From: Fibrobacter sp. UWP2
GTDB lineage: Bacteria; Fibrobacterota; Fibrobacteria; Fibrobacterales; Fibrobacteraceae
Direction of reading: 5' to 3'
Length of the DNA: 64,000 nt
Assembly: GCF_900141705.1 (NCBI RefSeq)
Contig: NZ_FQYM01000009.1
Coordinates: forward strand, 31,527 to 95,526
The first letter of the stretch is position 1, and each line of letters starts with the position of its first letter. Below, piece after piece: positions 36,714 through 45,708 of the stretch. The notes beneath the pieces were generated by a model. That model saw only the letters and a list, made by a program, of their open reading frames with translations. It did not search any database and was not told the origin of the DNA. Made by a program: the position numbers and the translations under genes.

Positions 36714-38213
36714 TTAGCCGCAGTAGAAGTACGTCTTCACGAGCTTCTGCATGGCGGTCTTGGACTTCGTGACCTGGGCGCGGAGCGTCTTGTCCTTGAA
36801 GGCCTTGAGCTGGGCCATGATGCCGTCGATCATGGCGGGGCTGAATACGCCGAATTCCTCGTAGACCTTTCTCTGCTTGGCAAGGCAGTCGGCCGATGCC
36901 CAGCAACTGTCGGGGAGAGTATCGAGCTTGCTCAACAGCTTTGCGTTTTCCTTCTTGTGGATGTTCACGTTCACGTAGGTCTGGTCGGCAATCTTGAGAC
37001 CGTCCTTGAGGGAGAGGCCGTAGCGGCAAGCGACGCAGAGGCCGGCCATGAGCAGGTACACGTTGGCGGATGCATCCGGGGAACGCATTTCCACGGTCTG
37101 CTTCTGGTGCGTGTCGTAGCTCGAGCCCTTTTCGTTCGGGTTCGCAATCTTGCAGAGGTCGGTCTTCGAAGCCCAGCCGAGCGGTACGCGCACGAGCACG
37201 GAGCGGTTGCGGTCACCCCAGCACACGTTGGTCGGGGCTTCCTGGTGGGGCACCAGGCGCAGGTAAGATGTCGGGTTCTGGTTGCCGAACGCGGTGATGG
37301 ACGGGGCGAGCTTCATCATGCCGGCGATGGCGCGGCGGGCGGTTTCGCTGATGACGCCGTTCTTGAGCATCTGGTTGTTGCCGTCCTTCATGATGCGCAT
37401 GTGGATGTGCAGGCCCGAGCCGGCCTTGCCAACGGTAATCTTCGGGGCGAACGTCACGTCGAGGCCGAGCTGTGCGCCGAGGTTACGGATCATCCACTTG
37501 GCGATGGTGAGCTGGTTGGCCGCGTCTTCTGCCGGGCAGGGGAGGAACTCGATTTCGTTCTGTTCGTAGAGCTTGCCGTCTTGCGTGAAGTTGCCCACTT
37601 CGCTATGGCCGTACTTGATCTGGCCACCCGCTTGAGCGATGTAGAGCATGCACTTCTGGCGGAACTCGTTGAACTTCGCGAACGGGGCGCTTTCATGGTA
37701 GCCCTTCTGGTCAACGGCGGGGAATGTTTGCGGGTCATCGGCAATCACGTAGTATTCGAGTTCGCCCATGGCCTGGAATTCCATGCCGGTTTCCTTCTTG
37801 AAGGCCTCGCATGCCTTGTGGAGCGTGTATTCCGGGGAAGATTCCAGCGGCTGCCCATCCTTGTTGAAGAAACTGCAGAGCAGGCAGAGGGTGGGGAGGG
37901 TGGCAAACGGGTCCATGAATGCCGTGGAGAAGCGGGGCACTACGTACAGGTCGGAGGAGGAGGCTTCGATGTAGCTGAACAGCGAGGAACCGTCCACGCG
38001 TTCGCCGCAGCTGAGGATTTCGTCCAGGTAGTCGGCGTCGTTCACCACGAAGTTGAGGGTCTTGAGGCGTCCGTCGCCACCTGCATACATGAAATTCACG
38101 TGACGGATGTCGTTGTCACGAATGAACTTTTTGATGTCTTCCTTGGTGAATTTGTCACGGGGTTTCTTGAGTGCCGTGACGAGGGCATTTGCGGACATGT
38201 CGATTGTAGCCAT
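36714..38213 (-). CDS. glnA: Glutamine synthetase (type I-like)
   Basis: 499 residues. Makes glutamine from glutamate, ammonia and ATP. Landmarks are RVDGSSLFSYIEASSSDLYVVP (N-terminal beta-grasp), EFQAMGELEYYV (metal Glu), the ATP-binding signature KAGSGLHIHM, NPTSYLRLVPHQEAPTNVCWGDRNRSVLVRVP and the Glu/Arg-bearing EMRSPDASANVYLLMAG. The typical adenylylation tyrosine loop of GlnA-beta was not recognised, so regulation by adenylylation is doubtful. AAAGGAG precedes the ATG. It has its own terminator and a 218-bp upstream gap after ffh, so it is likely a single transcription unit. Confidence 0.95.
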   Translation of the reverse strand: MATIDMSANALVTALKKPRDKFTKEDIKKFIRDNDIRHVNFMYAGGDGRLKTLNFVVNDADYLDEILSCGERVDGSSLFSYIEASSSDLYVVPRFSTAFMDPFATLPTLCLLCSFFNKDGQPLESSPEYTLHKACEAFKKETGMEFQAMGELEYYVIADDPQTFPAVDQKGYHESAPFAKFNEFRQKCMLYIAQAGGQIKYGHSEVGNFTQDGKLYEQNEIEFLPCPAEDAANQLTIAKWMIRNLGAQLGLDVTFAPKITVGKAGSGLHIHMRIMKDGNNQMLKNGVISETARRAIAGMMKLAPSITAFGNQNPTSYLRLVPHQEAPTNVCWGDRNRSVLVRVPLGWASKTDLCKIANPNEKGSSYDTHQKQTVEMRSPDASANVYLLMAGLCVACRYGLSLKDGLKIADQTYVNVNIHKKENAKLLSKLDTLPDSCWASADCLAKQRKVYEEFGVFSPAMIDGIMAQLKAFKDKTLRAQVTKSKTAMQKLVKTYFYCG

Positions 38214-38431
38214 TTTACTCCTTTAAGGTTGTTCCTTTTACATATTTTGAAAATATCGTTGGCTACAATCTATCGTTTTTATAGCGAAAAAGGGCGTGCT
38301 GCGCAAAAAAATATTTCTCAAAATGTAAAAATACCGTATTTTGTAATAATTTCTCCGGCAAACACCGAAGGCGCCCGCGAAAATAATCCGCGCCAACCAC
38401 ATGTTCTTGGCTTGAATGACGTGGATTGTCT

Positions 38432-39790
38432 TTACTTTCTTTTCTTCTTAACTTTCGGCGGGGTATAGTTGCTGCCAATTTGGCCGCCGTTGTTCTGTTT
38501 CTTGGCGAAGGCTCCCACCTTCTTGAACATTTCCTTCATGTCGTCGTACTGCTTGAGTACGGCGTTCACGCGGCCGATCTCGGTACCCGAGCCCTTGGCG
38601 ATGCGGTTCTTGCGGCTGCCGTTGATAATCGAGGGGTTCTTGCGTTCCTTGGGTGTCATGGAACTGAGCACCGCCTCCACGTACACCAGCTGCTTTTCGT
38701 CGATCTGGTCAAGCGGGAGTTTGTTGAGCCCCGGAATCAGGCTCAATATATCTTTGATGCGGCCGAGTTTCTTGATGGTGCGTAGCTGGTTCAAAAAGTC
38801 GTTCAGGTCGAAGGTGTTGTTGAGGATCTTCTTCTTGAGGTCCTTTGCGTCCTTCTCGTCAATGACCTGCTGCGCCTTTTCCACGAGGCTCACCACGTCG
38901 CCCATGCCGAGAATGCGGCTGGCCATGCGGTCGGGGTGGAACAGGTCAATGTCGGGGAGCTTTTCGCCCACACCGATAAAGCATATAGGCACGCCCGTCA
39001 TCTTCTTGATGGAGAGCGCCGCACCGCCGCGGGTGTCACCGTCCATCTTCGAGAGGCACACGCCCGTGAAGTTGAGCCGCTGCCAGAAGGTCTCGGCGAC
39101 GTTCACCGCTTCTTGGCCGATCATCGCGTCGGCGACGAACAGGATTTCGTCGGGGTGGACGGCTTCCTTCGCCTTCTCGAGTTCCTGCATGAGCTCTTCG
39201 TCAATCTGCAGGCGGCCCGCGGTATCGTAAATTACGAGATCGAAGCCGTTATCCTTCGCGTACTGGTAGCCGTGCTTGATGATTTCCACCGGGTCGCCCT
39301 GGCCCTCGTCGTACACGGGGATGCCGATGGACTTGCCCAGCACCTGCAACTGCTTGATGGCGGCGGGGCGGTAGACGTCTGCTGCCACCAGGAGCGGCTT
39401 GCGCTTCTTTTTGCTGCGCATCCAGAGGGCAATCTTACCTGCGAAGGTGGTCTTGCCGGAACCCTGGAGGCCCGCCATCATGATGCCGACCGGAGCGGGG
39501 CCGGAGAGGTTGATTTCCTTGGTCTCTCCGCCCATGACGGCCACGAGTTCGTCGTGGATGATCTTCACGATCTGCTGACCGGGGGTCACTGAGTTCAGGA
39601 CTTCGGAGCCCAGGGCCTTTTCCTTGACGGCCTTCACGAAGTCGCGGGTGACGTTGAAGTTCACGTCGGCTTCGAGGAAGGCTCGGCGTACTTCGCGCAG
39701 CGATTCGGCGACGTTTTCTTCGGTGAGCTTGCCCTGCCCGCGCAGGTTCTTGAGGGTAGATTCTAGAGAGTCGGTCAGCTGTGAAAACAT
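38432..39790 (-). CDS. ffh: Signal recognition particle protein
   Basis: 452 residues. GTPase that targets nascent membrane proteins to FtsY. N domain (MFSQLTDSLESTLKNLRGQGKLTEENV), G domain with AGLQGSGKTTFAGKIA, ADVYRPAAIKQL, DTAGRL and CLSKMDGDTRGGAA, and a helical M domain (about 300-440) with a Lys-rich end (PPKVKKKRK). Complete and of normal length. Divergent from the aminotransferase gene. Confidence 0.98.
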   Translation of the reverse strand: MFSQLTDSLESTLKNLRGQGKLTEENVAESLREVRRAFLEADVNFNVTRDFVKAVKEKALGSEVLNSVTPGQQIVKIIHDELVAVMGGETKEINLSGPAPVGIMMAGLQGSGKTTFAGKIALWMRSKKKRKPLLVAADVYRPAAIKQLQVLGKSIGIPVYDEGQGDPVEIIKHGYQYAKDNGFDLVIYDTAGRLQIDEELMQELEKAKEAVHPDEILFVADAMIGQEAVNVAETFWQRLNFTGVCLSKMDGDTRGGAALSIKKMTGVPICFIGVGEKLPDIDLFHPDRMASRILGMGDVVSLVEKAQQVIDEKDAKDLKKKILNNTFDLNDFLNQLRTIKKLGRIKDILSLIPGLNKLPLDQIDEKQLVYVEAVLSSMTPKERKNPSIINGSRKNRIAKGSGTEIGRVNAVLKQYDDMKEMFKKVGAFAKKQNNGGQIGSNYTPPKVKKKRK

Positions 39791-39823
39791 AGTGAGCGGT
39801 AATATAGAAAAAAAGAAAGATAA

Positions 39824-41005
39824 ATGCTAAATTTGCCAGCCATGAAGCCGTTAAGCCAGCGTACCGAGACCTTTACCGATTCCGTTATCCGCAGAATGAC
39901 CCGCATAGCGAACGCCTGCGGGGCGATAAACCTTTCGCAGGGATTCCCGGATTTCGACCCTCCGGAGTCGCTGACGAGGCGGCTGGCAGAAATCGCCCCC
40001 GTGGGTCCGCACCAGTATGCGATTACGTTCGGTGCGCAGAATTTCCGCGAGGCGCTGAGCGACAAGCAGTTCCATTTTAGCGGTCTGCGATACGACCCGC
40101 AAAAAGAAATCGTCATCACCTGCGGTAGTACCGAGGCGATGATGGCCTCCATGATGTCCGTCTGCAACCCTGGCGACAAGGTCGTGCTGTTCTCGCCGTT
40201 CTACGAGAACTACTCCGCCGACACGATCCTCTGCGGTGCGACTCCCGTTTACGTGCCGCTATCCCCGGTGGACTTGAGCTTCGATGCCGACGTTTTGGAA
40301 AGTGCCATGAAGCAGCCGGGCGTGAAGGCTCTCGTGCTGTGCAACCCCGCGAATCCGAGCGGGAAGGTCTTTACCCGCGAGGAACTCTCGGTGATTGCCT
40401 CCCTGGCGATGAAGTACGACCTGTACGTGATTACGGACGAAGTGTACGAGCATATCATCTACGCGCCTCACCGTCACACGTATATCTCGACGCTCCCGGG
40501 AATGTTCGAACGCACCATCGAGTGCAGCAGCCTGAGCAAGACTTATTCAATTACCGGGTGGCGTCTCGGATACGTGCTTGCCGCGACCCCCGTGATGGAC
40601 CGCGTCAAGAAAGTCCACGACTTTCTGACGGTCGGCGCCGCCGCCCCGCTCATGGAAGCCGCCGTGACGGCGCTCCGCTTTGACGATTCGTACTACGCGG
40701 ACCTTCAGGCGCACTACACGCACATGAAGCAGTTGTTTACGGACGGCTTGCGGAACCTGGGACTTCGCTTTACTGAACCGCAAGGCGCTTACTTTGTCCT
40801 AATCGACATCTCCGAATTCGGCTATGATGGGGATGAACAGTTTTGCATCGACATGGCGCAAAAGGTGGGCGTTGCCGCGGTGCCTGGCTCCAGCTTTTTC
40901 CGCGAACCGATAAATCATCTGGTGCGTCTCCATTTCGCGAAAAAAGATGAAACACTAAACGATGCGCTGAACCGCCTCGAAAACCTCAAAAAACTCAAAC
41001 GTTGA
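39824..41005 (+). CDS. Class I/II pyridoxal-phosphate aminotransferase
   Basis: 393 residues. Fold type I aminotransferase with NLSQGFPDFDPP, HQYAITFGAQNFREAL, TCGSTEAMMASM, LVLCNPANPSGKVF, VITDEVYEHI and the PLP lysine in SSLSKTYSITGWRLGY. Similar proteins are annotated as aspartate, kynurenine or methionine aminotransferases; the substrate cannot be told from sequence alone. A second in-frame ATG at 39842 is possible. AGAAAGA before the first ATG slightly favours 39824. MATE transporter gene follows after 35 bases. Confidence 0.92.
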   Translation: MLNLPAMKPLSQRTETFTDSVIRRMTRIANACGAINLSQGFPDFDPPESLTRRLAEIAPVGPHQYAITFGAQNFREALSDKQFHFSGLRYDPQKEIVITCGSTEAMMASMMSVCNPGDKVVLFSPFYENYSADTILCGATPVYVPLSPVDLSFDADVLESAMKQPGVKALVLCNPANPSGKVFTREELSVIASLAMKYDLYVITDEVYEHIIYAPHRHTYISTLPGMFERTIECSSLSKTYSITGWRLGYVLAATPVMDRVKKVHDFLTVGAAAPLMEAAVTALRFDDSYYADLQAHYTHMKQLFTDGLRNLGLRFTEPQGAYFVLIDISEFGYDGDEQFCIDMAQKVGVAAVPGSSFFREPINHLVRLHFAKKDETLNDALNRLENLKKLKR

Positions 41006-41023
41006 TTTTTTAGTCTTTTTTTC

Positions 41024-41029
41024 TATATT
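41024..41029 (+). promoter_or_regulatory. TATATT box 11 bases before the MATE start
   Basis: TATATT ends 11 bases before the ATG at 41041, in the gap after the aminotransferase gene. It predicts a separate promoter with an almost leaderless mRNA. Confidence 0.4.
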
Positions 41030-41040
41030 TGTCGCCCAAT

Positions 41041-42453
41041 ATGGTCGACGCGATACTCGATAAGTTCTACAGGCCGTCAAAATTCAAGAAAAACGGCGAC
41101 GTGAAGGATGTGCTCGTTGTGGCGCTCCCGATGCTTCTGTCGATGTCTTTCGATACCTTCATGACGTTTATCGACCGCCTGTTCCTCTCGAAGCTCGGGC
41201 CTGCCGAGATGAACGCGAGCCTGGGGGCGGGAGCCATGAACCTAGTGCTCCTCACGTTTTTCACAGGTGCCATCAGTTATACGACCGCGATGGTGGCGCA
41301 GCGCCTGGGGGCAAAGAAGGAGCGGGATTGCGCGAAGGTCTTTATGCAAGCGCTCTACCTGTCGCTGGTGTGCGTGCCGCTTTTGTACCTGACGATTCCT
41401 GTGGGTCATTGGATTTTTGCCGCGGAGCATTTGTCTGCCGATCAGCTGGAGTACCAAAAGACCTATTTCGACATATTGATGTTCGGTGGTGTCATCAACC
41501 TGGTGCGCAATACGGCGCCGTACTTTTTTAGCGGCATCGGCGAAACCAAGATTGTGATGAAGGCGGCGTTTGTGGGCATGATTGTGAACATCGTATGCAA
41601 CTACGTGCTCATTTACGGCTGCGGCCCGATCCCGGCGCTTGGCGTGGCGGGGGCGGCCTTTGGGACTCTCATCGGAAACCTGGTTTCGACGGTGATTCTT
41701 TTTGCCAAGTTCTTTGGGCATTCTTGCAACAGCCGGTTTGCCTCGCGCCATGCATTCGCATTTAATGCCGCACTTACCAAGGAGCTCCTGCAAAAGGGAC
41801 TTCCGTCGGGCGTCGAGATGTTCCTCAATATGTCGGCGTTCCAGTTGCTCATTCTGCTGTTCCACGGGATGGGCCCCGTTTCGGCGACCGCCGCCTCGGT
41901 GATGTTCAACTGGGACATGGTGGCGTACGTGCCGCTGATGGGCCTGGAGATCGCCTCTACGAGCCTTGTGGGGCGCTACGTCGGGGCGAAAAATGCGGCG
42001 GCAGCCAATCGCAGCACCTTCTCTGGGCTCAAGGTGGGCTGGATATATTCTGCCATAATTGCCGTGCTGTTCCTGCTTTTGCCGGGAGTCTTGACCGATG
42101 TCTTTAAACCCGACGTGGGGGCGGCGACCGCTGAGGCTATGGCGATATTCGCGTCGGCTCGCCCTACGACCATCTTTATGCTCCGCATCGCCGTTATATA
42201 CATTATTGTGGAAGTCTTGCTTGTGATTTATGCCGGAGCACTTCGCGGGGCGGGCGATACGGTTTGGGTGATGTTCGCCGGAGCCATCATGAACTGGTGC
42301 GTGCCTATCACGCTCTACATAACCGCCTATGTTTTGGGGGCTTCGGCCCGGTACGCATGGATTGCCGTGGTCGCCATCTACGGGACGGCCCCGGTATTCT
42401 TTTACCTGCGCTGGCGGGGAGGCAAGTGGCGTCGCCATGTATTGGACGTGTAG
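41041..42453 (+). CDS. MATE-family efflux transporter
   Basis: 470 residues from the ATG at 41041. Twelve hydrophobic segments arranged as two six-helix halves, beginning VLVVALPMLLSMSFDTFMTFIDRLFLSKLGPAEMNA, the usual MATE opening. Halves meet near residue 230. MATE proteins export drugs or metabolites with Na+ or H+; substrate unknown. A TTG 12 bases upstream could extend it by four residues. Followed by a hairpin (42454-42474, TTCCGTGG and CCACGGAA) without a T-tract. Confidence 0.92.
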   Translation: MVDAILDKFYRPSKFKKNGDVKDVLVVALPMLLSMSFDTFMTFIDRLFLSKLGPAEMNASLGAGAMNLVLLTFFTGAISYTTAMVAQRLGAKKERDCAKVFMQALYLSLVCVPLLYLTIPVGHWIFAAEHLSADQLEYQKTYFDILMFGGVINLVRNTAPYFFSGIGETKIVMKAAFVGMIVNIVCNYVLIYGCGPIPALGVAGAAFGTLIGNLVSTVILFAKFFGHSCNSRFASRHAFAFNAALTKELLQKGLPSGVEMFLNMSAFQLLILLFHGMGPVSATAASVMFNWDMVAYVPLMGLEIASTSLVGRYVGAKNAAAANRSTFSGLKVGWIYSAIIAVLFLLLPGVLTDVFKPDVGAATAEAMAIFASARPTTIFMLRIAVIYIIVEVLLVIYAGALRGAGDTVWVMFAGAIMNWCVPITLYITAYVLGASARYAWIAVVAIYGTAPVFFYLRWRGGKWRRHVLDV

Positions 42454-42485
42454 TTCCGTGGTTTGGCCACGGAAAAAAATAAAAT

Positions 42486-43145
42486 TTATTTGCCGTCATC
42501 GGATAGGAATCCGAATATTTCACTTTTAACGAGCCAGCTCACGGCAAAGAACGTGAGTGCGACAGCTTCGCCAATAAAGGTGTGTGCGGAGATGCATTCA
42601 AAACACGGAAGGACTAGAATCAGTGCGCAAAGCATACCTACCGCACAAACCCTAAAAATAATGTTCTTGATCTTCTTGTTCTTGGTGTCGCTCTTGCCGA
42701 GCGTGAACAGGAACATGCTGTTGACCGATAGGAGGACAAAGAACATCACCGCGGAGACGCAATGGATTATATGCGAAACGTTTACGGGTAGCTGGAAAAA
42801 ACCGACTAGGTCTCCCGATATGGCGCATTTGCACGGGAAAAGGACGATCATTGCCCCGAATATGCCGGAAAGGGTCGTGACGAGGTTGTCGCGCCAGTCG
42901 TAACCCTTGTAGCACATCAGAATAATAGCTGCTGTCGTGAGGACGCCGACCAGCGGTGGCGTTATGTAGTAGGTCGCCGAGATGGACAGGTTCTGCCAGA
43001 ATTCGTCCGGAAAACTGCTCGTTTTGGCTACGAGAGCGGCTCCGAGTAGGGATAGCCAGGGGAGAATCATTCCTAGGATTCCGATAAAGGCGCGAATTCT
43101 TTTCAGCCAGGTCTTTTCGACATCGTTCACGTTGCTTTCGCTCAT
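42486..43145 (-). CDS. Multi-pass membrane protein of unknown function
   Basis: 219 residues with about six hydrophobic segments (FIGILGMILPWLSLLGAALV, ISATYYITPPLVGVLTTAAIILM, LSGIFGAMIVLFPC, IIHCVSAVMFFVLLSVNSMFLF, IIFRVCAVGMLCALILVLPC, AVALTFFAVSWLV). The phrase SISATYYITPPLVGVLT resembles a family seen in gut Firmicutes and Bacteroidetes, recalled but not checked. AGAGG lies 6 bases before the ATG. Base composition looks lower in GC than neighbours, in line with an accessory origin. Divergent from the DUF4230 gene. Confidence 0.7.
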   Translation of the reverse strand: MSESNVNDVEKTWLKRIRAFIGILGMILPWLSLLGAALVAKTSSFPDEFWQNLSISATYYITPPLVGVLTTAAIILMCYKGYDWRDNLVTTLSGIFGAMIVLFPCKCAISGDLVGFFQLPVNVSHIIHCVSAVMFFVLLSVNSMFLFTLGKSDTKNKKIKNIIFRVCAVGMLCALILVLPCFECISAHTFIGEAVALTFFAVSWLVKSEIFGFLSDDGK

Positions 43146-43235
43146 AAAAAACCTCTGTACAAAGTGTATGAAATAATATACTTTATTTTATGAGGTTGTA
43201 CTATCAAGGTGGCGGAAACCCAAAGGAGGTTGGCA

Positions 43236-43841
43236 ATGAAATGGACGTTGAGAATCGCGGCTCTCGTCGTTCTCTTGTGCGTGACGGTGGCTATGACCGT
43301 CTATGTCATGAAAAAGCTGGAACCTGCCGAACCCGATGGGCCGCAAATTACGAGCGCGTTTGTAGAAAACCAGATTAGGGAAATTTCCGAACTGGCGACA
43401 CTCCATCACCACTACCGCAAGAATGCGAATTACCAGGATGCCAAGAAACTCCTGGAATACATGCCCGATTGGCGCATCAACAAGTCTATCAAGGAATTCA
43501 TGCTGATATATCAGGGCGATGTCAAGCTGGGCTACGACCTGAAGGAAGTCAAGGTCCTTGTCGAACCCGTCACGAAGACGATTTCCGTTTCGCTGCCCGA
43601 ACCGAAGATCCTGAGCCACAGTATCGATTTCGAGAGTATCCAGGTCCTATGGGAAAAACAGGGCTGGTTCAACGACATCAAGTTCGAGGACTTCAAGCAG
43701 TTCTTTGTCGCCGAACAGAAAAAGTACGAAGAAGAAAATAACGAAGAATTGAAGTCCCGTGCGCGTGAACATGCCAAGAAAATAATCCTGCTCGCCTTGG
43801 CGGCGGTCGCCAGGGACGGTTACCAGGTAAATTTGGAATAA
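43236..43841 (+). CDS. DUF4230-like membrane-anchored protein
   Basis: 201 residues from the ATG at 43236, which has AAAGGAGG upstream. One N-terminal membrane segment (LRIAALVVLLCVTVAMTVYVM) and a soluble domain with IREISELATLHHHYRK, MLIYQGDVKLGYDLKEVKV and VTKTISVSLPEPKILSHSID, the pattern of DUF4230. The C-terminal helix is charged (KKYEEENNEELKSRAREHAKKIILLALAAVARDGY). Function of the family is unknown. Confidence 0.8.
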   Translation: MKWTLRIAALVVLLCVTVAMTVYVMKKLEPAEPDGPQITSAFVENQIREISELATLHHHYRKNANYQDAKKLLEYMPDWRINKSIKEFMLIYQGDVKLGYDLKEVKVLVEPVTKTISVSLPEPKILSHSIDFESIQVLWEKQGWFNDIKFEDFKQFFVAEQKKYEEENNEELKSRAREHAKKIILLALAAVARDGYQVNLE

Positions 43842-43861
43842 AAGATAAACTGTAAAAATGG

Positions 43862-43954
43862 CTATGAATCGGCGCCGAATTCGCGTGCCTGCTGTGCGTG
43901 GTTCTTCACGCAGTTCTTTTCAACGTAGATGTCCGTGGGCACATAGAAACGCAT
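43862..43954 (-). pseudogene. 5' fragment of an iron-containing alcohol dehydrogenase gene
   Basis: A 30-codon frame from the ATG at 43954 to a stop at 43862 begins MRFYVPTDIYVEKNCVKNHA, which reads as the N-terminus of iron-containing alcohol dehydrogenases (compare RFYVPTKVFFGKNCV). The other 350 or so residues are absent. Identification is from pattern memory. The fragment is on the same strand as the next gene and too short to be functional. Confidence 0.6.
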
Positions 43955-44021
43955 AGAATTGTCCTGAAGTTATGAGAGTATGCAAAAAAATAGTAAATCG
44001 AGGTTGGAAAACTTTTGCCGG

Positions 44022-44948
44022 CTAGAATCTGCGCACCACAAGGATTTCGAAGGCTGCCACGTATTTTTGTTCCAGGTGTTCGCCAAACGCGATGGCGGAA
44101 TATCCGCTTTTAAGAACGATGTTCCATGCCCATTTTTCCCCGATGTAGCCAAAAGCGGTCTTTATGTCCGATTCGGGCAATAGCAGGTTGCCGTCGTCAA
44201 TGCGTTCGCGGCCGTACGCGATGCCTACAACGCCCCAGAGATTCCAGAAATACCCGTTGCTGAAAACGAAGGTGTAGGTGTACCCGACGTCACCCCAGAT
44301 GGAGGTGATGTCGCGCTTGTCGTTTTCGTAGCCGAGAACCCCGTCGTTGTCTTCGGCAATGTTTCGCTGCAGGCGCCCGCCAATAATCAAACTCCCGGCA
44401 GATTTCTTTTGACGCCTGTCCAAAAAGTAGGCGCTCCTGGGTGCAAAAATTTCTTTCGCAGTCGCCATCCAGAGCATCGAAAAATACATGTCCGCAAACC
44501 AGAGGTCAATGAATTGTTGCTCTTTTTCGCCGTCGCGTTCGACTTCCGTGGTAAAGCCGCTGTAAAAGCGGAGCTTTGCCGTAAGCCACCAGTTCCCCGG
44601 GAAAAAGTCGAGCCCCGTCTCGAAAGCTTGGGTGTCCGATTTTTCTTTTGAAGTGGTAAAAGGAAGGCTGTATTTGAAATCGGCGGACACGTCCCACGAA
44701 ATTCCGAATGTGGTAAACAGGCTGTCGTAGCCGACGCCGATGCCCACATCGATCGGGCGGTTCGAATTGAGCATCGAGTTGTTGTAGGCGGAATTCCAGA
44801 TAGCCACGAAATTGTAATCGCACAAAAAACGCAGCGAGAACCGTTCACGGAACTTGGAAACCGAAGGCTCGTCGCTGTCTTGCGCTTCGGCAAAGGCAAA
44901 CCCCGCGAACACCAGGGCAAACAGGAATATTTTCAGGACGCTCTTCAT
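44022..44948 (-). CDS. DUF4421-like outer-membrane beta-barrel protein
   Basis: 308 residues from the ATG at 44948; the 19 extra residues of a longer reading are not a plausible leader. A signal peptide (MKSVLKIFLFALVFAGFAFAEA) precedes a succession of amphipathic strands (RFLCDYNFVAIW, DVGIGVGYDSLFTTFGISWDVSADFKYSLPF, NWWLTAKLRFYSGFTTEV) and an aromatic/basic C-terminus (AAFEILVVRRF). The combination fits DUF4421, a family of unknown function. Lies 35 bases after the toxin gene on the same strand. Confidence 0.7.
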   Translation of the reverse strand: MKSVLKIFLFALVFAGFAFAEAQDSDEPSVSKFRERFSLRFLCDYNFVAIWNSAYNNSMLNSNRPIDVGIGVGYDSLFTTFGISWDVSADFKYSLPFTTSKEKSDTQAFETGLDFFPGNWWLTAKLRFYSGFTTEVERDGEKEQQFIDLWFADMYFSMLWMATAKEIFAPRSAYFLDRRQKKSAGSLIIGGRLQRNIAEDNDGVLGYENDKRDITSIWGDVGYTYTFVFSNGYFWNLWGVVGIAYGRERIDDGNLLLPESDIKTAFGYIGEKWAWNIVLKSGYSAIAFGEHLEQKYVAAFEILVVRRF

Positions 44949-44983
44949 CAGGGGCCTTGAAAAGATAATAACATAAAGAGCCC

Positions 44984-45313
44984 CTAGCGCATTAGCCTGT
45001 TCCATAGCGCATCTTCTAGATCGCGTCTGGAATCTACGACGGCGACAACGAAAACCTGATTGAGGAGCTTCTTGTAGAATACCCGCCAGGGTGAAATGGA
45101 TAATTCCCGATAGCCCCCTATTTGCAGGGCTTCGAGTTCGGCAGGGACTTTACCCAGGTTCGGGAACGACTCTAGCATTTTACATTCACGTTTGATTCTT
45201 GCCAAGACATCTCGGGCATTTTGGGGGCTGTCTTTTGCGATGAACGTGACTATGGATTTTAGGTCGAATGCGGCCGATTTCGACCAGATGACCTGAATTT
45301 TTTTACTTGGCAT
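44984..45313 (-). CDS. RelE/ParE-superfamily toxin
   Basis: 109 residues. Toxin of a type II toxin-antitoxin pair. Fold pattern VIWSKSAAFDLKSIVTFIAKDSPQNARDVLARIKRECKMLESFPNLGKVPAELEAL, then YRELSISPWRVFYKKLLNQVFVVAVVDSRRDL, matches ParE/RelE (helical hairpin then beta sheet with YR and RVFY strands). The ParE-like or RelE-like activity cannot be told apart here. Overlaps the antitoxin gene by 11 bases. Confidence 0.9.
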   Translation of the reverse strand: MPSKKIQVIWSKSAAFDLKSIVTFIAKDSPQNARDVLARIKRECKMLESFPNLGKVPAELEALQIGGYRELSISPWRVFYKKLLNQVFVVAVVDSRRDLEDALWNRLMR

Positions 45314-45578
45314 TCAGTTCACGCTCCAGAGAATCGAACAGGTCTTTTTGCGGAACGACTTCGCCTTTGGCGATTTCGGTTTCGCTCTGCGCGAACAACT
45401 TGAAGAGCTTGAGCCCGTCTTGCATGGTCTGGAATGTTTCAATGTCCAAGATGACTCCGCGAGCCTCCCCGTTCTGCGTGACCACGTAAGGCGTGTGTGA
45501 CTCGCATACGTGATCCAAAACCTGTGCGGCATTCGCCTTGATGTATGAAATCGGCTTGATGTTCTTTATCGGGTTCAT
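45303..45578 (-). CDS. Phd/YefM-family antitoxin
   Basis: 91 residues. Neutralises the adjacent toxin and probably represses the operon. Typical N-terminal DNA-binding fold (ISYIKANAAQVLDHVCESHTPYVVTQNGEARGVILDIETFQTM) and a Glu/Lys-rich C-terminal tail (IAKGEVVPQKDLFDSLERELNAK) that would wrap the toxin. Gene order antitoxin-toxin with overlap is standard. Confidence 0.92.
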   Translation of the reverse strand: MNPIKNIKPISYIKANAAQVLDHVCESHTPYVVTQNGEARGVILDIETFQTMQDGLKLFKLFAQSETEIAKGEVVPQKDLFDSLERELNAK

Positions 45579-45708
45579 GATGAGCCTTTCTTGTTTAAAT
45601 CGGACTGAATTTGGTATTAAATATAGTCTTTTGTTGCTAGATAGGCAACAGGGGCGGGCGTTAGTTTTGGATTTTTTTTCTCAGCTCAAAAAGAGCCCCT
45701 ATAAGTTT

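Noticed and set aside
42454..42474. Hairpin after the MATE gene considered as a terminator
   Set aside because: The stem (TTCCGTGG/CCACGGAA) is followed by As and not Ts on the plus strand, and no T-tract follows on the minus strand.
43160..43186. AAAGTGTAT...ATATACTTT dyad between the membrane protein and DUF4230 genes
   Set aside because: The arms are imperfect and AT-rich, so chance symmetry in a promoter region is likely.
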